A stretch of DNA of 8,526 nucleotides from JBGCDD01 sp045105075 (GCA_045105075.1 JBGCDD010000266.1:1-8526), one strand, 5' to 3'; numbered from the stretch's first letter, positions 1 through 6,984 are shown. Made by a program: numbers and translations. Notes: a model not told the origin generated them from the letters alone.

Positions 1-979
1 CCATTTCCTGACGGTTCAGCGCGTACTTCAGCGCCAGACGCAGATCGACGTTGTCAAACGGTGCGGTGTCCACGTGCATGATGAACACATAGTGGCCGCG
101 GCCCGACACGTTTTGCACGCTGAGGGTGGGCGCGCGGTCCAGCAGTTTGGCGATTTTGGGCTCGACGCGGTTGATGGTGTCGACCTGACCGGCCTGAAGC
201 GCCGCGGTGCGAGCTGTGGCGTCGTTCAGAACGATGACTTCGACCTTGTCGTAGTGGGCGGTTTTGGTCTGATCGCCGCCCCAGTAATCGGCGCGACGGG
301 TGGCTGCGGCGCGCACGCCGGGCTCGAAGCTTTCCATCACGTAAGCGCCGGTGCCGATGGCTGCTGTTTCTGTGCCAAAGCCGCCATCGGGCTGGATCAT
401 CAGGTGGTAGTCGGCCATCAGGTAGGGCAGGTCGGCGTTGCCAACAGCCAGCGTGACCTCGAACACGTTGTCACCGTCGGCCCGCATGCTTTCGATGCCT
501 TGTACGATGCCCAAAGCGCCGGATTTGGAGTCTTCGTTAGAGTGACGCTCCATGGTGCGCAGCACGTCGTTGGCTGTGACCTGGTTGCCGTTGGAAAACG
601 TACAGCCCGCGCGCACGGTAAAGCGCCAGATTTTGGCGTCAGAGGAGCCTTCCCAGCTTTCTGCGACCAGACCCGAAAGCGAGCCATCGGCTTCGACTTC
701 GACCAGGGTTTCGCCCCAGAGCTGGCCGATTGCGATTGGCACATCCGAGGCCCAGAGCGCGGGGTCTTGGGTGTTGGTGGATTCGCCGCCCTGCACGCCC
801 ATGCGGAACGTGCCGCCGGCGACGGGTGTGGCGTGGCCATCGGCCTGAGCCGATTTGGCGAGCATTGAATTGGCGACTGCCGCTGTCACACCCAAAGCTG
901 CTGCGCGGGTGATGAAGTCACGTCGTGTCATCAGGCCCTGGCGCACGCGGGCGCTGAGATGTTTGAGTTCGTCGGTCAT
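1..979 (-). CDS. ABC transporter substrate-binding protein, family 5 (peptide/opine type), Tat-exported; C-terminus beyond window
   Basis: Periplasmic ligand-binding component of a peptide/nickel/opine-type ABC importer (SBP family 5). About 326 residues are visible with no stop, so the gene runs off the left edge. The start is ATG at 979-977, preceded by a good ribosome site, GGGAGA, 5 bases upstream. The N-terminus carries a twin-arginine signal: TRRDFITRAAALG at residues 18-30, then a hydrophobic stretch and a likely cleavage after AQA (44-46). The mature part has the family signature region at residues about 105-139 (LVAESWE, then WRFTVRAG, then NGNQVTANDV). Further on come GTGAYVMESFEPG and RADYWGG, typical of the family. 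Tat export suggests the protein folds in the cytoplasm before transport. The gene lies 137 bases downstream of the CocE-type hydrolase and may be co-transcribed with it. The permease and ATPase genes would be expected further left. The ligand cannot be told from the sequence. Confidence 0.93.
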   Translation of the reverse strand, partial: MTDELKHLSARVRQGLMTRRDFITRAAALGVTAAVANSMLAKSAQADGHATPVAGGTFRMGVQGGESTNTQDPALWASDVPIAIGQLWGETLVEVEADGSLSGLVAESWEGSSDAKIWRFTVRAGCTFSNGNQVTANDVLRTMERHSNEDSKSGALGIVQGIESMRADGDNVFEVTLAVGNADLPYLMADYHLMIQPDGGFGTETAAIGTGAYVMESFEPGVRAAATRRADYWGGDQTKTAHYDKVEVIVLNDATARTAALQAGQVDTINRVEPKIAKLLDRAPTLSVQNVSGRGHYVFIMHVDTAPFDNVDLRLALKYALNRQEM

Positions 980-984
980 TGGTT

Positions 985-990
985 TCTCCC
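985..990 (-). promoter_or_regulatory. Ribosome binding site of the solute-binding protein gene
   Basis: The minus strand reads GGGAGA, then five bases, then ATG at 979. This is a near-canonical Shine-Dalgarno and it fixes the start of the Tat signal peptide form of the solute-binding protein. Confidence 0.7.
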
Positions 991-1093
991 GGTTGGTCGG
1001 CGCGTTGTGGCGCCGTTGTTTTTGATTGATGGGTCAAGCATGCGCATTTCAGGGCCTCTCGCAAGGGTTAATGCGGCGCCGGAACGTGCCTTT

Positions 1094-1113
1094 AGAGGCA
1101 TTTGGGGGCCTCT
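1094..1113 (-). terminator. Weak hairpin just after the CocE-type hydrolase gene
   Basis: AGAGGC (1094-1099) pairs exactly with GCCTCT (1108-1113) across an 8-base loop, four bases beyond the hydrolase stop codon. On the minus strand the stem is followed by AAAGG, not a U tract, so it is not a classical intrinsic terminator. It might attenuate or stabilise the transcript end between the hydrolase and the solute-binding protein gene. A second GGCCTCT copy near 1054-1060 could compete for the same pairing. Confidence 0.25.
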
Positions 1114-1116
1114 GTT

Positions 1117-3096
1117 CTATAAGTGATCTCGTGGCACGCTGTCTGTGACATCCCGTTCATAAATCAGTTCGCCGTTTTCATAGGCGCTGAGTGTCGCTCC
1201 TAGGTGAAAATGGGTCGTATCTGACCACATCTCACAAGATGCTTCTGTGCGCAAGGCGATGCCGTCGCGCTCCAGCTCATCGCTCCAATGACATTTGCCA
1301 CGGGCGGACAGCGGATCGTCGGGGTGGATGCTCCAGCGTTCACTGGCGCGCGAGCCGGTGATCAGGCCATGGTCGAGATCGCGGACTTTGCCAAAGTCGT
1401 CTTCGATGATCAGATCGGTGATGCCGGTGACCATGTCGGTTTCGCGCCGCCGGACATGGGTTTCAGGGCGCAGAGTTTCGGTTTCCCAAGGGGCGTCGGA
1501 CTCAGGCGGCGGAAAGGTCCATTCGTCGCCCGAGGCGGTGGCGCGCACCGGCAAATACAGCGAACCGCCGGTCAGCACCAGCGTGGCGGTTTCGGGGCTG
1601 GGCCAGATCAGGGGCCAATAGGCCGAGGAGATCGCGATGCGCAAACGGTGCCCTTTGGGCACGCGGTAAGCGATGTGATCGAGATCAAGCGTTATGGCGC
1701 TGCGCCGGTCCGGCTCCATCGCTTTGGGGGTGCTGGGCCCGTTGCGGTGCGACAGGTTGAGCAGCCCGTAAGTGATCCGGGTGCTGGCGCCATCGGGGTG
1801 AATGTGGTTGAGCCGCACGGCGATCTGGGCCTGCGGTTTGTCCGAACTGAGGGTCAGGCGCAGGCGCGGCGCGCCGACGATATCGGTGTCGTGGGGCAGG
1901 GGCGCGCTGTCAAAACAGGCCGACATGGCATCATCGCTGCGCTGATCGTCGGGCAGTTCCGGACCCAGCCAGATGGCGCAATATTCGCCCGATGCGGCCC
2001 CGGTGTGATGGGGCGAGCACAGCGTGGCATTCAGCCCCCCCGGCTCGGGGGTCAGCCCGGCATTGGTCAGGCACAAGCGTTGGGGGGGCTGGTCGGCGCC
2101 GCCTGCCAGCCAGCGACCGGAGCGTTCGGTGTACCAGGTGGCCGGGCGCACGCCGTCCATCAGATAGGGGCGGTAATCGGGGTCGTCCTCAACGCCGGCA
2201 TCGATGCCTTTGAGCCACTGATCCCACCAGCGCAGCGCCTCTTGCAGAAAGCCGATGCGCGGTTCGGGCACGGCGAAATGCGGGTATTTGTGCACCCACG
2301 GGCCGATGATGCCTTTGGCGCCGGGCAGGTTGTCAACCAGTTGCGGCACCGCGTTTTTATAGGCGTCACCCCAGCCGCCAATGGCCAGAACCCGCGCGGT
2401 GATGGCGCTGTAGTCTTCGCAGATCGAGCCGTGGCGCCAATAGTCATCGCGGCGCTGATGGCGCAGCCAGGTGGCGGGTAGGAACGGTTCGTCATCCAGG
2501 CGCGCCAGCCACATGTCGCGCCAGTCCGGGCGCAGGGCGGGATCGGGGGCGCGCGAGGAATAGCTCCACATCGTCGCCCCCCAGCCGAGGTTTTCATTCA
2601 GCAGGCAGCCGCCTTTGTAGTGGATGTCATCGGCAAAGCGGTCCACGGTCGAGCACAGGGTGATCACCGCCTTAAGCGGTTCTGGATCAAGGGCGGCGAC
2701 CTGAAGGCTGTTAAAGCCGCCCCAGCTGATGCCCATCATGCCCACGGTGCCGCTGCACCAGGGTTGCGTGGTCAGCCAGGTGATGATTTCGAGCGCATCA
2801 TCCAGTTCTTGCTGGGTGTATTCATCGGCCATCAGCCCCTGACTGTCGCCATTGCCGCGCATGTCGACGCGCAAACAGGCATAGCCGCGCCGGGCGAAAT
2901 AGGGGTGGGTCAGCGCATCGCGCGCGCAGGTGCCATCGCGTTTGCGGTAGGGCAGAAATTCCAGGATCGCCGGCACCGGGTCGTCATTGGCGTCAACCGG
3001 GCGCCAGATCCGGGCCGACAGCCGGCAGCCATCTGACAATGTGATGCCAAGATCGGCGTCTTCTTCGATATCGCGCAATGTGTTTTTGGGGGTCAT
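1117..3096 (-). CDS. CocE/NonD family hydrolase (X-Pro dipeptidyl-peptidase S15-like)
   Basis: Serine hydrolase with an alpha/beta-hydrolase core and a C-terminal jelly-roll domain like that of X-Pro dipeptidyl peptidases and cocaine esterase. Members cleave amide or ester bonds of small acyl compounds. I chose ATG at 3096 because the protein then begins about 20 residues before LSDGCRLSARIW, as in relatives. A GTG at 3144 would add 16 residues but has no ribosome site. Numbering from the 3096 start (659 residues), the catalytic serine lies in GISWGG (Ser124). The likely acid is Asp244 in IGGWGDAYKNAV and the base His269 in GPWVHKYPH. LPYRKRDGT (48-56) and VDMRGNGDS (77-85) are further family motifs. 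The jelly-roll domain covers roughly residue 330 to the end. No signal peptide is visible, so it should act in the cytoplasm. It sits directly upstream of a peptide-type solute-binding protein, which fits hydrolysis of an imported substrate. The substrate is unknown. Confidence 0.92.
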   Translation of the reverse strand: MTPKNTLRDIEEDADLGITLSDGCRLSARIWRPVDANDDPVPAILEFLPYRKRDGTCARDALTHPYFARRGYACLRVDMRGNGDSQGLMADEYTQQELDDALEIITWLTTQPWCSGTVGMMGISWGGFNSLQVAALDPEPLKAVITLCSTVDRFADDIHYKGGCLLNENLGWGATMWSYSSRAPDPALRPDWRDMWLARLDDEPFLPATWLRHQRRDDYWRHGSICEDYSAITARVLAIGGWGDAYKNAVPQLVDNLPGAKGIIGPWVHKYPHFAVPEPRIGFLQEALRWWDQWLKGIDAGVEDDPDYRPYLMDGVRPATWYTERSGRWLAGGADQPPQRLCLTNAGLTPEPGGLNATLCSPHHTGAASGEYCAIWLGPELPDDQRSDDAMSACFDSAPLPHDTDIVGAPRLRLTLSSDKPQAQIAVRLNHIHPDGASTRITYGLLNLSHRNGPSTPKAMEPDRRSAITLDLDHIAYRVPKGHRLRIAISSAYWPLIWPSPETATLVLTGGSLYLPVRATASGDEWTFPPPESDAPWETETLRPETHVRRRETDMVTGITDLIIEDDFGKVRDLDHGLITGSRASERWSIHPDDPLSARGKCHWSDELERDGIALRTEASCEMWSDTTHFHLGATLSAYENGELIYERDVTDSVPRDHL

Positions 3097-3102
3097 GGCG
3101 CG

Positions 3103-3131
3103 AGCGTTCTGCGCGGGTGCGATTCTGTCAA
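3103..3131 (-). promoter_or_regulatory. Possible promoter of the CocE-type hydrolase (perfect -35, poor -10)
   Basis: On the minus strand a consensus -35 hexamer TTGACA lies at 3131-3126. After a 17-base spacer comes AACGCT (3108-3103), a poor match to TATAAT. If used, transcription would begin within a few bases of the ATG at 3096 and give a nearly leaderless message, which would also explain the missing ribosome site. The 138-base gap after the glycerate kinase leaves room for a promoter. The evidence is one good hexamer only. Confidence 0.2.
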
Positions 3132-3234
3132 GCAGATGTGGCACCTGCGCGGCACGGCGGTGTTGAAGTGTTGTGCGATGTGCTCGGCCAGTCGGGTTTT
3201 GCTGGTTTCGGTTGGGGCCGCTTGGGGGGCGCGG

Positions 3235-4338
3235 TCAGGCAGGATCGGTGCGATGTGCGATCAGCAGATCCATGACATTTGTGCCCGTCGGCCCCGTTGT
3301 CAGGCGGGCGTTGCGCGCGGCCAGAAACGGGCCACTGTCGGCGGTGTCCAGCGCGGCCTGTCCCTGGGGCTGCCATGTCACGGCGGTGACAATGCCGCCG
3401 GCGGCGCCGGTTGGGCCATCGCTGCCATCGGTGCCGCCCACGACCACGGACAGGCCGTCGATGCCTTGGATTTCGCGCGCCAGTTCCAGTGCGAGGGCCT
3501 GGTTGCGCCCGCCTTCGCCGGGGTTGGGCGGCAGGATCACGGTCGGCTCGCCGCCCAGCACAAGCACGCCGGGGGCCATGGCGCGCAGTTCAGCGCCGAT
3601 CTGCTTGACCAGATCGGGCAGCGCGGCGTGCAGGCTTTCGCGATTGGCGTGAACGTGCAGACCCAGCGCGCGGGCACGGGCCTCGGCGGCGTCGCGTGCC
3701 ACGGTGTTGGAGGCCACGATGGTGGCGTCAAAGTCGAAATCATGGCTGGGGGGGGCGGCGCCGATCCCGGAACCGATCACGCCCAGATCGTCGCCCGGCA
3801 CGTCAGAGATCGCCAGCACCTGCACGCTTTTGCCGGTGAAATGGCCGAGCAATCCGCCGCCTTTGATCTGGCTGATCTTGCGCCGCTGGGCGTTCATCGC
3901 CGTGATGTCGAGCCCTTCGGCCAGCAGCCGCGCGTTCAGGGTTTTCAGATCATCCAGGGTTTTGCCGGGTACCGGATCTTCGGCGAGGGAAGAGGCACCA
4001 CCCGACACCAACAGCAAAAGATGCGCGGTGTTTGCCAGGCCTGCGACGGTTTCGCGCAAGGCCTTGCCCGCGATCACGGATTTGTCGTTGGGCACGGGGT
4101 GGGCGGCCTCGATCAGAGTGACGTTGGGGGGCAAGTCGTCGCCGTGCCCGTCTTTGGTGACAACCAGCGTCGGTGTGTCGGGGAACTGCGCCATAGCAGC
4201 GCGGGCCATGGCGGCGGCGGCTTTGCCCACGGCGATGATCTGGTCGGGCTTTTGGGCGCCGGGCAAGGCGGATTGGGTGGCGGTGTGCCCGTCGACCGCG
4301 GCCACGCCAGCCTGCCACAGTGTTAACGCATCGCTCAT
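3235..4338 (-). CDS. Glycerate 2-kinase, MOFRL/DUF4147 family (often mislabelled hydroxypyruvate reductase)
   Basis: ATP-dependent kinase converting D-glycerate to 2-phosphoglycerate, feeding glyoxylate, serine or tartrate carbon into lower glycolysis in the cytoplasm. ATG at 4338 is chosen because it overlaps the dtd stop as ATGA; an in-frame ATG at 4350 would add four residues. The product has 367 residues, somewhat short for a family that I recall as about 400-430. The N-terminal DUF4147 domain shows VGKAAAAMA (37-45), EAAHPVPN (77-84), LLLVSGGASS (108-117) and ISDVPGDDLGVIGSG (177-191). The C-terminal MOFRL domain shows GGEPTV (262-267), GRNQALALE (277-285), GTDGSDGPTGAAGG (302-315) and TGTNVMDLL (351-359). 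All signature glycine-rich motifs are present, so the enzyme looks intact. Related genes are annotated TtuD or hydroxypyruvate reductase. The kinase reading follows from family membership and is not proven here. Confidence 0.92.
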   Translation of the reverse strand: MSDALTLWQAGVAAVDGHTATQSALPGAQKPDQIIAVGKAAAAMARAAMAQFPDTPTLVVTKDGHGDDLPPNVTLIEAAHPVPNDKSVIAGKALRETVAGLANTAHLLLLVSGGASSLAEDPVPGKTLDDLKTLNARLLAEGLDITAMNAQRRKISQIKGGGLLGHFTGKSVQVLAISDVPGDDLGVIGSGIGAAPPSHDFDFDATIVASNTVARDAAEARARALGLHVHANRESLHAALPDLVKQIGAELRAMAPGVLVLGGEPTVILPPNPGEGGRNQALALELAREIQGIDGLSVVVGGTDGSDGPTGAAGGIVTAVTWQPQGQAALDTADSGPFLAARNARLTTGPTGTNVMDLLIAHRTDPA

Positions 4339-4772
4339 GTGTCTATCCATAAGGTGACCGGGCCGTCGTTGATCAGCGCCACTTGCATATCCGCGCCAAA
4401 GCGCCCGGTTTGGGTGGGAACATCAAGGTCGCGCAGGGCCTGCGCAAACTGAAGATACAGCGTTTCGGCGTGGTCCGGCTTGGCGGCGCCGGAAAAGCCG
4501 GGGCGGTTGCCGCGCGAGACATCGGCGGCCAGGGTGAACTGGCTGACCACAAGTGCTGCGCCGCCGGTTTGGGTGAGCGACAGGTTCATTTTGCCAGCCT
4601 CGTCTTTGAACAGGCGCAGTTTTGACAGCTTGAGCGCCAGCGCGCGGGCCGTGTCATCTGTGTCATCAGGCATGGCGCAGACCAGCACCAACAGGCCGGG
4701 CCCGATCTGGGACAGCCGGTCGCCATCGACGGTGACCGAAGCCTCGGACACCCGTTGAACCAGCGCGCGCAT
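4335..4772 (-). CDS. dtd: D-aminoacyl-tRNA deacylase (DTD)
   Basis: Removes D-amino acids, and glycine mischarged on tRNA-Ala, from aminoacyl-tRNA, and so protects translation from wrong chirality. The product is 145 residues, the usual DTD length. It begins MRALVQRVSEASVTVDG, the standard start of the family. Both active-site signatures are intact: SQFTLAAD at 77-84 and NDGPVTLWIDT at 135-145, which contains the Gly-Pro pair (137-138) whose cis peptide bond reads chirality. RLFKDEAGKMNLSL (53-66) also matches the family. The frame stays open upstream to about 4871, but the conserved start is ATG at 4772-4770. This ATG shares one base with the nitroreductase stop (TGATG). The dtd stop in turn overlaps the glycerate kinase start (ATGA). 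Both junctions indicate translational coupling in one operon. Confidence 0.97.
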   Translation of the reverse strand: MRALVQRVSEASVTVDGDRLSQIGPGLLVLVCAMPDDTDDTARALALKLSKLRLFKDEAGKMNLSLTQTGGAALVVSQFTLAADVSRGNRPGFSGAAKPDHAETLYLQFAQALRDLDVPTQTGRFGADMQVALINDGPVTLWIDT

Positions 4773-5440
4773 CAGCCGCGCCAGGTGGTGAAGTCGCCGG
4801 GTTCGGCGCGGGTGGTGCGAAAGGCGTTGGCGGGGTGGTCGGGGTCGGCGTAGCCAAAAGACAACGCGCACAGCACCAGTCGGTCATCGGGAATGTCGAA
4901 GTAACGGTGCAGGAAAGGCGCGTAACTGGCCACGGCGGCCTGTGCGATGGTGGCGACGCCCTGGGCTTGCGCGGCCAGAGTGAAAGCGGTGACAAAGCCG
5001 CCGCAATCCATTGCGCCGTAGGGACCAAGTTCGGCCGGGCTGGACAGGATCGCGCAGTGCGGTGCGTCAAACAGCGCAAAGTTGCGCATCATTTGTGCGG
5101 CCGAGCCGGCGCGGTCGCCTTTTTCAACACCAACCGCTTCGTAAAGCTGCCAGCCGCAGGTGCTGCGGCGGTCTTTGTACACGCCCGAGTAAGAGGCGGG
5201 GAAGGGCAGATCCGGGGCCGGGGCGCCGCTGGCCACTTCGGCTTGCAGCGCGGTGCGCAAGGCATCGGTTTCTGCGCCGCTGGTCAGGGTCAGGTGCCAG
5301 GGCTGGGCATTGCACCAGGACGGCACCCGGCGCGCGGTGGCCAGCACCTGTTCGATCACATCGCGCGCCACCGGATCGGGGCGAAAAGCGCGACAGGAAA
5401 ACCGCGCGGCCATCAATGTATCAAGCTCGGCAAGCGACAT
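4772..5440 (-). CDS. Nitroreductase family protein (FMN-dependent)
   Basis: FMN-dependent NAD(P)H oxidoreductase of the nitroreductase fold, usually a cytoplasmic homodimer. It has 222 residues, typical of the family. The N-terminal FMN phosphate motif is RFSCRAFRPDP (13-23, usually RRSxRxF). It is followed by ARRVPSWCNAQPWHL (36-50), the flavin-contacting segment with Asn44 and Pro47-Trp48. AMDCGGFVTAFTLAAQAQG (143-161) is the dimer/FMN helix. The C-terminus (SFGYADPDHPANAFRTTR, then FTTWRG) is the classic family ending. ATG at 5440 is preferred; a GTG four codons earlier (5452) sits directly against the AAGG ribosome-site candidate (5456-5453) and is too close to it. From ATG the spacing is about 12 bases, slightly long. 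The gene heads the nitroreductase-dtd-glycerate kinase operon. Physiological substrate unknown. Confidence 0.93.
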   Translation of the reverse strand: MSLAELDTLMAARFSCRAFRPDPVARDVIEQVLATARRVPSWCNAQPWHLTLTSGAETDALRTALQAEVASGAPAPDLPFPASYSGVYKDRRSTCGWQLYEAVGVEKGDRAGSAAQMMRNFALFDAPHCAILSSPAELGPYGAMDCGGFVTAFTLAAQAQGVATIAQAAVASYAPFLHRYFDIPDDRLVLCALSFGYADPDHPANAFRTTRAEPGDFTTWRG

Positions 5441-5832
5441 CACGCAAGGCACCTTTTTGTCACGATTATTGGGACGCTCAGGATGGCGAGGTGGGCCGCA
5501 ATACGCAAGATGTGAAAAAAAAGTGTTTTAGGGTCTAGACAAATGCATCTGGCTTTATAAATTAACACACGCATAGGGAGAGTGCTTTACCGATACTCAA
5601 CCTATAAACGATATGACCGAAACAGTAAACGAGATTGAACATCAAGACATTCCGGCGATTTCTGTCGGGGTGAAGAGACTGCGAACACCTGTCTACGATA
5701 TCCTGGTCCGGGTTCCGCCTGCCTGGTTTTCCAATGCCCGACGAACCGGGTTTGGTTGCGCTCGCGCCTGCAGATATCGTTCAACTGTGCCCATGCGTGG
5801 CCAAGACAGGGAGGACGCGGCCGGGGTTGAGA
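5441..5832. other. Gene-poor intergenic region with an AT-rich island
   Basis: About 390 bases between the zinc-ribbon gene and the nitroreductase operon hold no convincing gene. Positions 5521-5640 are about 38% GC by hand count, far below the flanking coding DNA. This stretch has runs of A/T and short palindromes (GTCTAGAC at 5533-5540, ATGCAT at 5543-5548, TTTATAAA at 5554-5561). The operon promoter most likely lies here; the best minus-strand pair I see is TTGCGT (-35) and CATCCT (-10) about 17 bases apart near 5478-5506, a weak match. A plus-strand open frame starts at ATG 5613 and ends at 5909 (98 codons), but it has no ribosome site and runs antisense into the zinc-ribbon gene. Another plus frame from ATG 5734 also stays open. 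Neither resembles a known family; a decayed gene remnant is possible. Confidence 0.5.
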
Positions 5833-5871
5833 TTATTGATTGGAAGCAATTACATAGCCAACCCCGGCCGC
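5817..5871. repeat. Perfect 13-bp inverted repeat spanning the stop codon of the zinc-ribbon gene
   Basis: GCGGCCGGGGTTG (5817-5829) is the exact reverse complement of CAACCCCGGCCGC (5859-5871), with 29 bases between. The right arm encodes part of the C-terminal transmembrane helix (Ala-Ala-Gly-Val); the left arm lies just past the TAA stop. In the minus-strand RNA this would form a GC-rich stem with the stop codon in its loop. No U tract follows, so a simple intrinsic terminator is unlikely. It may protect the mRNA 3' end, or mark an inverted duplication made by template switching. Confidence 0.8.
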
Positions 5872-6954
5872 AACCACAGCCCCCAGCACAACAGCGATGG
5901 CGATTTTGATGGCGGACCAGGGGCGTTCGCCCTGAACGCGCCCGGATTGGCCGTTGATCACAAAGCGATAGCTTTTGCCGCGGTACTTGTAGGCGGCCAG
6001 CCACACCGGCAGCAGGATGTGTTTGAAGGTGATGTCGCGCATGTCGGTGTCGATGTCATGGATGCGCTGACGGTCGCCGCCGATGTCAAAGCGCACGTCG
6101 CGCTCGATCGTGCGCTCCATCTGGGCGCGGGCTTCGGTGAAGCCATCCCCAAGCGCGACGGTGTAACCTTGCGCGCGCAACCCGGCGAGAAATTCGGGCT
6201 GGTAGGGTTCCAGAGCGGCCAGATCCCAGGGGGCGAGTTGATCGGTATAGCGTTTGGGCAGGCTGGTGGCGGCCAAGATCAGCACATCATCGAAAAACCG
6301 CGCAACCCGGCCTGAGACAGTGCGCCAGCGCACTTTGGCGACCCGTTGTTGTTCGCGTTTGCCATTGCGGGTGACGGTGCGGGTTTCATAGTAAACCGTG
6401 CCGCGTTCGCCGCGATATTGGCTTTTGGTGTTGGCATCAAAAGTCCAGTAGGGCACGTAGATGCCTTGCATTTTGCGCCCCTTTCGGGCGTAGGCCTGCA
6501 GCCCGTTCGGGGCAAACCAGAGCCCGCCCAACCAATCGGACATGGCTTTGTGCGCGGTGCGTTCATCCAGCTGAAACGGCAGCACGCCGCGCGGTTTGAT
6601 GTGGCGGTGGGTGCCGGTGTCGGTGACCACGGGGGTGGCGCAAAACGGACATTCGGCGGCATGGGTGTCGGGGTCGAATTCGACCTGTGCGGCGCAGTTG
6701 GGGCAATTGAGAACGCGGGTGAGCTCGATTTCAGCCTCGGGCAGGCGCTGGTTCAGCGCGGCATCAAGGTCAAGTTCGCGCAGAGCCGAGCCGCCCCAGG
6801 GGCCGGAACTGATGGCGGCACTGTTGCCGCAGTGATCGCAGATCAGCGCGTTTTCACCCGGTTGAAACCGATAGTCAGCGCCGCACTGATCACAGGGAAA
6901 ACGGTGCGTGTCTTCTGGTTGGGGCGACGGGGAGGGCGTGGCGGTGTCGGTCAT
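5833..6954 (-). CDS. Double zinc-ribbon protein with C-terminal membrane anchor (YdjG-like, TFIIB-type zinc ribbon)
   Basis: A 373-residue protein of unknown biochemical activity. Two four-cysteine zinc ribbons are visible: Cys21-x2-Cys24 with Cys39-x2-Cys42, and Cys84-x2-Cys87 with Cys102-x2-Cys105. A central region (about 115-345) includes IYVPYWTFDANTKSQYRGERG, with a conserved-looking Pro-Tyr-Trp, and HILLPVWLAAYKYRGKSYR before the end. One hydrophobic helix (about 348-369) closes the protein with only a few polar residues after it, so it looks tail-anchored with the ribbons in the cytoplasm. Such proteins are often labelled 'primosomal protein N' / superfamily II helicase' because of the ribbon, but no Walker A or helicase motif is present. 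The start is ATG 6954; the frame closes upstream at 6991-6993 with no other start. The neighbouring SPFH gene recalls the Bacillus ydjG-ydjI pairing, so I infer a membrane-stress or membrane-domain role. Confidence 0.85.
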   Translation of the reverse strand: MTDTATPSPSPQPEDTHRFPCDQCGADYRFQPGENALICDHCGNSAAISSGPWGGSALRELDLDAALNQRLPEAEIELTRVLNCPNCAAQVEFDPDTHAAECPFCATPVVTDTGTHRHIKPRGVLPFQLDERTAHKAMSDWLGGLWFAPNGLQAYARKGRKMQGIYVPYWTFDANTKSQYRGERGTVYYETRTVTRNGKREQQRVAKVRWRTVSGRVARFFDDVLILAATSLPKRYTDQLAPWDLAALEPYQPEFLAGLRAQGYTVALGDGFTEARAQMERTIERDVRFDIGGDRQRIHDIDTDMRDITFKHILLPVWLAAYKYRGKSYRFVINGQSGRVQGERPWSAIKIAIAVVLGAVVAAGVGYVIASNQ

Positions 6955-6984
6955 GGGGTCCCGGGGCGAAGGGTTGTGAGGATT

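Noticed and set aside
74..868. 264-codon plus-strand open frame opposite the solute-binding protein
   Set aside because: The minus frame encodes a Tat signal and family 5 signatures; the plus frame shows no family features.
999..1014. GGCGC/GCGCC hairpin in the leader of the solute-binding protein gene
   Set aside because: Only five pairs with a 6-base loop, common by chance at this GC content, and no riboswitch-like architecture around it.
1019..1045. Promoter for the solute-binding protein gene from CTTGAC near 1034-1039 on the minus strand
   Set aside because: The -35-like hexamer is good, but no acceptable -10 lies 16-18 bases downstream.
1288..2481. 397-codon plus-strand open frame opposite the CocE-type hydrolase
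   Set aside because: It lies wholly antisense to a gene with clear catalytic motifs, its translation is low-complexity Gly/Ala/Arg-rich and matches no family, and long antisense frames are expected in GC-rich DNA.
3136..4326. 396-codon plus-strand open frame opposite the glycerate kinase
   Set aside because: Same reason: antisense shadow of a well-supported gene, with Gly/His/Gln-rich nonsense translation.
5640..5832. tRNA, attachment site or insertion sequence end in the gene-poor gap
   Set aside because: No cloverleaf, no terminal inverted repeats with target duplication and no transposase or integrase fragment could be found by eye.
5613..5909. 98-codon plus-strand frame as a separate gene
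   Set aside because: No ribosome site, its 3' part is antisense to the zinc-ribbon gene, and no family resemblance; kept only as a finding.
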